NCBI RefSeq assembly: GCF_009176545.1 | Contig: NZ_VTOJ01000002.1 | Coordinates: forward strand, 1,240,001-1,304,000 | Direction: 5' to 3' | Length of the DNA: 64,000 nucleotides | Source: Salinigranum salinum | GTDB lineage: Archaea > Halobacteriota > Halobacteria > Halobacteriales > Haloferacaceae | Part shown: piece by piece, positions 61,882-64,000 of the stretch | Layout: each line of letters starts with the position of its first letter | How positions within the stretch are numbered: position 1 is the stretch's first letter | Notes under the pieces: generated by a model | Seen by the model: the letters and a program-made list of their open reading frames with translations, nothing else | Told to the model about the DNA's origin: nothing | Database searches by the model: none | Translations under genes and position numbers: made by a program

Positions 61882-62352
61882 TCAGACGAGTGCCGACCCG
61901 AGCGTGACGAGCGGAACCAACACGAGCAGGTAGCCGGCGGCCGAGAGCGCCCAGTCGCGGCGGATCGCGCCGAGGCGGTGACTCGCCACCGTCGAGCGCG
62001 GCAGGACGACCACGGCGAAGAAGCCGACCATCAGGACGTAGAGCACGCCCGCCGCGAGGAGGACGGCCCCGAGCGATGGCCCGCCGAGGACGCCCTCGGT
62101 CGCGAGGGAGAGCCAGACGAACAGCGGCCCGGTGAGTCCCCCGGCGAGGTAGTGGACGACGTCCGCGAGTCGAGCAGGGGCGGCGTCCGGGCGCGACTCG
62201 GTCAGGACGCCCGCGGCGACGAACGGGGGCGTCTCACCCTCCGGCAGCCGCCGCATCACCACGTCCATCGCGAGCGTCGCGACGACCGCGGCGACGACGC
62301 CCACGAGGAACCGGAGCGGAACGGTCAGCGCGGTCACGAGCAGGAAGTCCAT
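61882..62352 (-). CDS. Integral membrane protein of unknown function
   Basis: This 156-residue protein has four hydrophobic helices (LLVTALTVPLRFLVGVVAAV, LAGGLTGPLFVWLSLATEG, AVLLAAGVLYVLMVGFFAVV, LSAAGYLLVLVPLVTLGSAL) and a loop EGETPPFVAAGVLTESRPDA. No motif identifies a function. It lies just downstream of the photolyase gene on the same strand but 162 bases away, so co-transcription is possible. A repeat-rich stretch separates the two. Confidence 0.65.
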   Translation of the reverse strand: MDFLLVTALTVPLRFLVGVVAAVVATLAMDVVMRRLPEGETPPFVAAGVLTESRPDAAPARLADVVHYLAGGLTGPLFVWLSLATEGVLGGPSLGAVLLAAGVLYVLMVGFFAVVVLPRSTVASHRLGAIRRDWALSAAGYLLVLVPLVTLGSALV

Positions 62353-62406
62353 ACGCCGCCGTTCGACTACCCGGACATGTGCGTGACGGTTCGCGTCGGT
62401 GGCGAC

Positions 62407-62492
62407 CGTGAGACGAAGCAGGATGAAGTGAGACGGGGTGAAACGAAGCAGGACGAGGTGAGGCAGGTGAGACGGGGTGAAACGAAGGAGGA
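62407..62492. repeat. Short imperfect tandem repeat
   Basis: Blocks of the type GTGAGACGGGGTGAAACGA recur two to three times (start points near 62409, 62428 and 62467), with GAAGCAGGA between the first copies. The unit spacing is 20 to 39 bases, so it is an imperfect, low-order tandem array rather than a CRISPR. It lies between the photolyase end and the membrane protein gene. Confidence 0.6.
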
Positions 62493-62514
62493 AGAGGAGC
62501 GCGGTCGCTCGCGT

Positions 62515-64000
62515 TCACTCGAACGCCGAGAGGCTGGTCTGGTCCGGCGCAGTGTCGGCCGTGTCCGTCGAATCCTCGGACGACCCCCGCCCGCGACGCG
62601 ACAGGGAGGCACGGCGTCTGATCTCGGGGTCGCACAACGCCTCGTGGGCGCGGTCGTCGAGCGCGGCGAACCGCTCGGCGGCCTCGCGCCGCCTGGCGTC
62701 GTAGTCGACGACCGGGTACGGGTAGTCGGTGCCGATCTCGACGCCGAACTCCTCCTGGAGGTGGAGCGGAATCCGCTCCGGCCGGTCGAGATGCTCTGTC
62801 GGGACGGGCCGGAGTTCGGGCAGCCACTCGTGGACGAAGGTGCCGTCGGGATCGTTGTCGCGGACCTGCTTGCGCGGGTTGTAGATCCGTGTCGTGTTCA
62901 CGCCAGTGACGCCGGCCTGCTGTTGCCACTGGGTGTAGTTGATCGCGGGGTCGGCGTCGATCAGGTGGTAGTAGAAGTGGTCGGCGCCGATCGTCCACGG
63001 CTGGCGGAGGACGTAGCTGAAAAACGAGGCGCACATCGCGCGCATCCGGAAGTTGAGCCAGCCCGTCTCGCGGAGACACCGCATGGAGGCGTCGACCATC
63101 GGGAACCCCGTCTCGCCCCGTTTCCACGCCGCGACGAGGTCGAGGTCCTCGTGGTCGAGATTGAACCCCCTGAAGACGGGGTTGACGGCGTGGTCCATCC
63201 AGCCGGGCCAGTCGGCGAGCTTCTGGGTGTAGTGGCGGTTCCAGTACAGCCGCGAGACGAACAGTTCGCGCCCGCGGCCGGCGGCGTGGTCGGTGACGTG
63301 CTGGTACGCCTCGTGCACCGAGAGGCAGCCGAACCGGAGGTACGGAGAGAGGCGACTCGTCCCCGCTTCGGCCGCGGCGGGCGCGGAGATGGAGCCGGGA
63401 TAGTCGTCGATACGTTCGGTGAAGCGCTCCAGCCGGTCGAGCGCGGCCTCGCGCCCGCCGGTCGGGACCGCCGTCTTCTTCGGCGTCACGTCGTATGCCG
63501 CCTCGATCGCCTCGACGGTGACGTCGCTCGCGCAGTCGTGGTCGCCGAAGCCGCTCGGGGCTGGCTCGACGGGCGTGTCGGTCAGGTACGCCTCGGCGTG
63601 GTCGCTCCAGTTCTCACGGCTGTCGCCCTCGCGCTTCAGCCCGTCCCCGCCGACGAACCGGACCCCGAGGTCGGCCGCGGCCGCGTCGTCGCGTCGTCGC
63701 CCGTACCGACCGCTGGGATCGGCCGTGGCGAGGACGTCCCACCCCGCGTCGACGAACCGGCGTAAGATCGAGAGGGGGTCACCGTGGGCGAACACGAGCG
63801 TCGTCCCGCGGCGGTCGTACTGGGTAGCGAGGTCCGCGAGACACTCGTGGAGGAACCGAATGCGAGCGTCGCAGGCGAGCCCGTCCGTCCCGTAGAAGTG
63901 CGGGTCGAAGACGAACAGCGGGCAGACGTCGTCGTACTCGCCCGTCGCACGGGCGACGGCCGGGTGGTCTGCGACCCGGAGTCCCCGGCGGTGCCAGACG
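62515..64000 (-). CDS. phr: Cryptochrome/DNA photolyase, 5' end outside window
   Basis: The frame runs open from the right edge (VWHRRGLRVADHPAVARATG, the usual start of the alpha/beta light-harvesting domain) to the stop at 62515, about 494 codons. The FAD domain has SRLSPYLRFGCLSVHEAYQ, WNRHYTQKLADWPGW, FPMVDASMRCLRETGWLNFR, the substrate-contact Trp in QWQQQAGVTGVNTTRIYNPR and VHEWLPELRPVPTEHLDR. These are class I CPD photolyase motifs. A GTG at about 63795 inside the frame is not the true start, since the upstream sequence is homologous. It should repair cyclobutane pyrimidine dimers in light. The C-terminal tail (TADTAPDQTSLSAFE) is acidic and disordered. Confidence 0.93.
   Translation of the reverse strand, partial: VWHRRGLRVADHPAVARATGEYDDVCPLFVFDPHFYGTDGLACDARIRFLHECLADLATQYDRRGTTLVFAHGDPLSILRRFVDAGWDVLATADPSGRYGRRRDDAAAADLGVRFVGGDGLKREGDSRENWSDHAEAYLTDTPVEPAPSGFGDHDCASDVTVEAIEAAYDVTPKKTAVPTGGREAALDRLERFTERIDDYPGSISAPAAAEAGTSRLSPYLRFGCLSVHEAYQHVTDHAAGRGRELFVSRLYWNRHYTQKLADWPGWMDHAVNPVFRGFNLDHEDLDLVAAWKRGETGFPMVDASMRCLRETGWLNFRMRAMCASFFSYVLRQPWTIGADHFYYHLIDADPAINYTQWQQQAGVTGVNTTRIYNPRKQVRDNDPDGTFVHEWLPELRPVPTEHLDRPERIPLHLQEEFGVEIGTDYPYPVVDYDARRREAAERFAALDDRAHEALCDPEIRRRASLSRRGRGSSEDSTDTADTAPDQTSLSAFE

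Noticed and set aside
62407..62492. Possible CRISPR array
   Set aside because: Units are imperfect, spacing is irregular (20 to 39 bases), there are at most three copies and no distinct spacers or cas genes.

Overview
The window is chromosomal DNA from an extremely halophilic archaeon (class Halobacteria). The proteins are rich in Asp and Glu. Most genes are GC-rich with many GAC, GTC and CTC codons, signal peptides are of the twin-arginine type, and starts are often leaderless with TATA boxes. The insertion sequences are of haloarchaeal ISH types, and the right end carries a trpDFEG operon in the order known from haloarchaea. The genus cannot be fixed from the sequence alone.

Layout. (1) 1-5.4 kb: a partial beta-helix surface protein and a giant Tat-exported multi-domain carbohydrate-binding / glycoside-hydrolase-like protein. 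(2) 6-24 kb: a surface-polysaccharide region with a GT61 glycosyltransferase, a beta-helix protein, two alkaline-phosphatase/sulfatase superfamily proteins, a Wzx-type flippase, a DUF1616 protein, a GMC oxidoreductase and two GT4 glycosyltransferases. It is interrupted by an intact IS5-family element, an intact ISH8-type IS4 element and several decayed IS remnants. (3) 24.3-36.3 kb: two converging gene groups that together form a legionaminic-acid-type nonulosonate pathway (legB, legC, legI, PIG-L deacetylase, legG, N-formyltransferase on +; legF, PtmA-like SDR, Gfo/Idh oxidoreductase, second N-formyltransferase, NodB-type deacetylase on -). (4) 36.4-47 kb: relics of an SDR, an aldo/keto reductase and four transposases, mixed with an AglJ-type GT2, nucleotide-sugar genes, a second PtmA-like SDR, a UXS-like epimerase and GalU. 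(5) 47-64 kb: GC-rich core-type genes: rhomboid-like protease, beta-propeller lipoprotein, ABC exporter pair, an orphan GT2, tRNA-Val, a pilin-like-anchored surface protein, the trp operon, small membrane proteins and a photolyase running off the right edge.

How the genes fit together. GalU and the UXS-like enzyme supply UDP-sugars. LegB/C/G/I/F would build a CMP-activated nonulosonic acid. The GT2, GT4 and GT61 enzymes would assemble a glycan, the flippase would export it, and the sulfatase-like, GMC and DUF1616 proteins may modify it. An N-formylated legionaminic acid has been reported on the S-layer glycoprotein of Halorubrum sp. PV6. The most interesting feature here is two separate deacetylase plus formyltransferase pairs, one in each half of the leg region, with no LegH-type acetyltransferase seen. 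This suggests acetyl-to-formyl exchange on the amino groups of the sugar.

The 6-47 kb stretch has a history of heavy IS traffic. Three decayed copies of one IS6-like element lie in or around the leg region, and two of them, in the same orientation, bracket about 24 kb.
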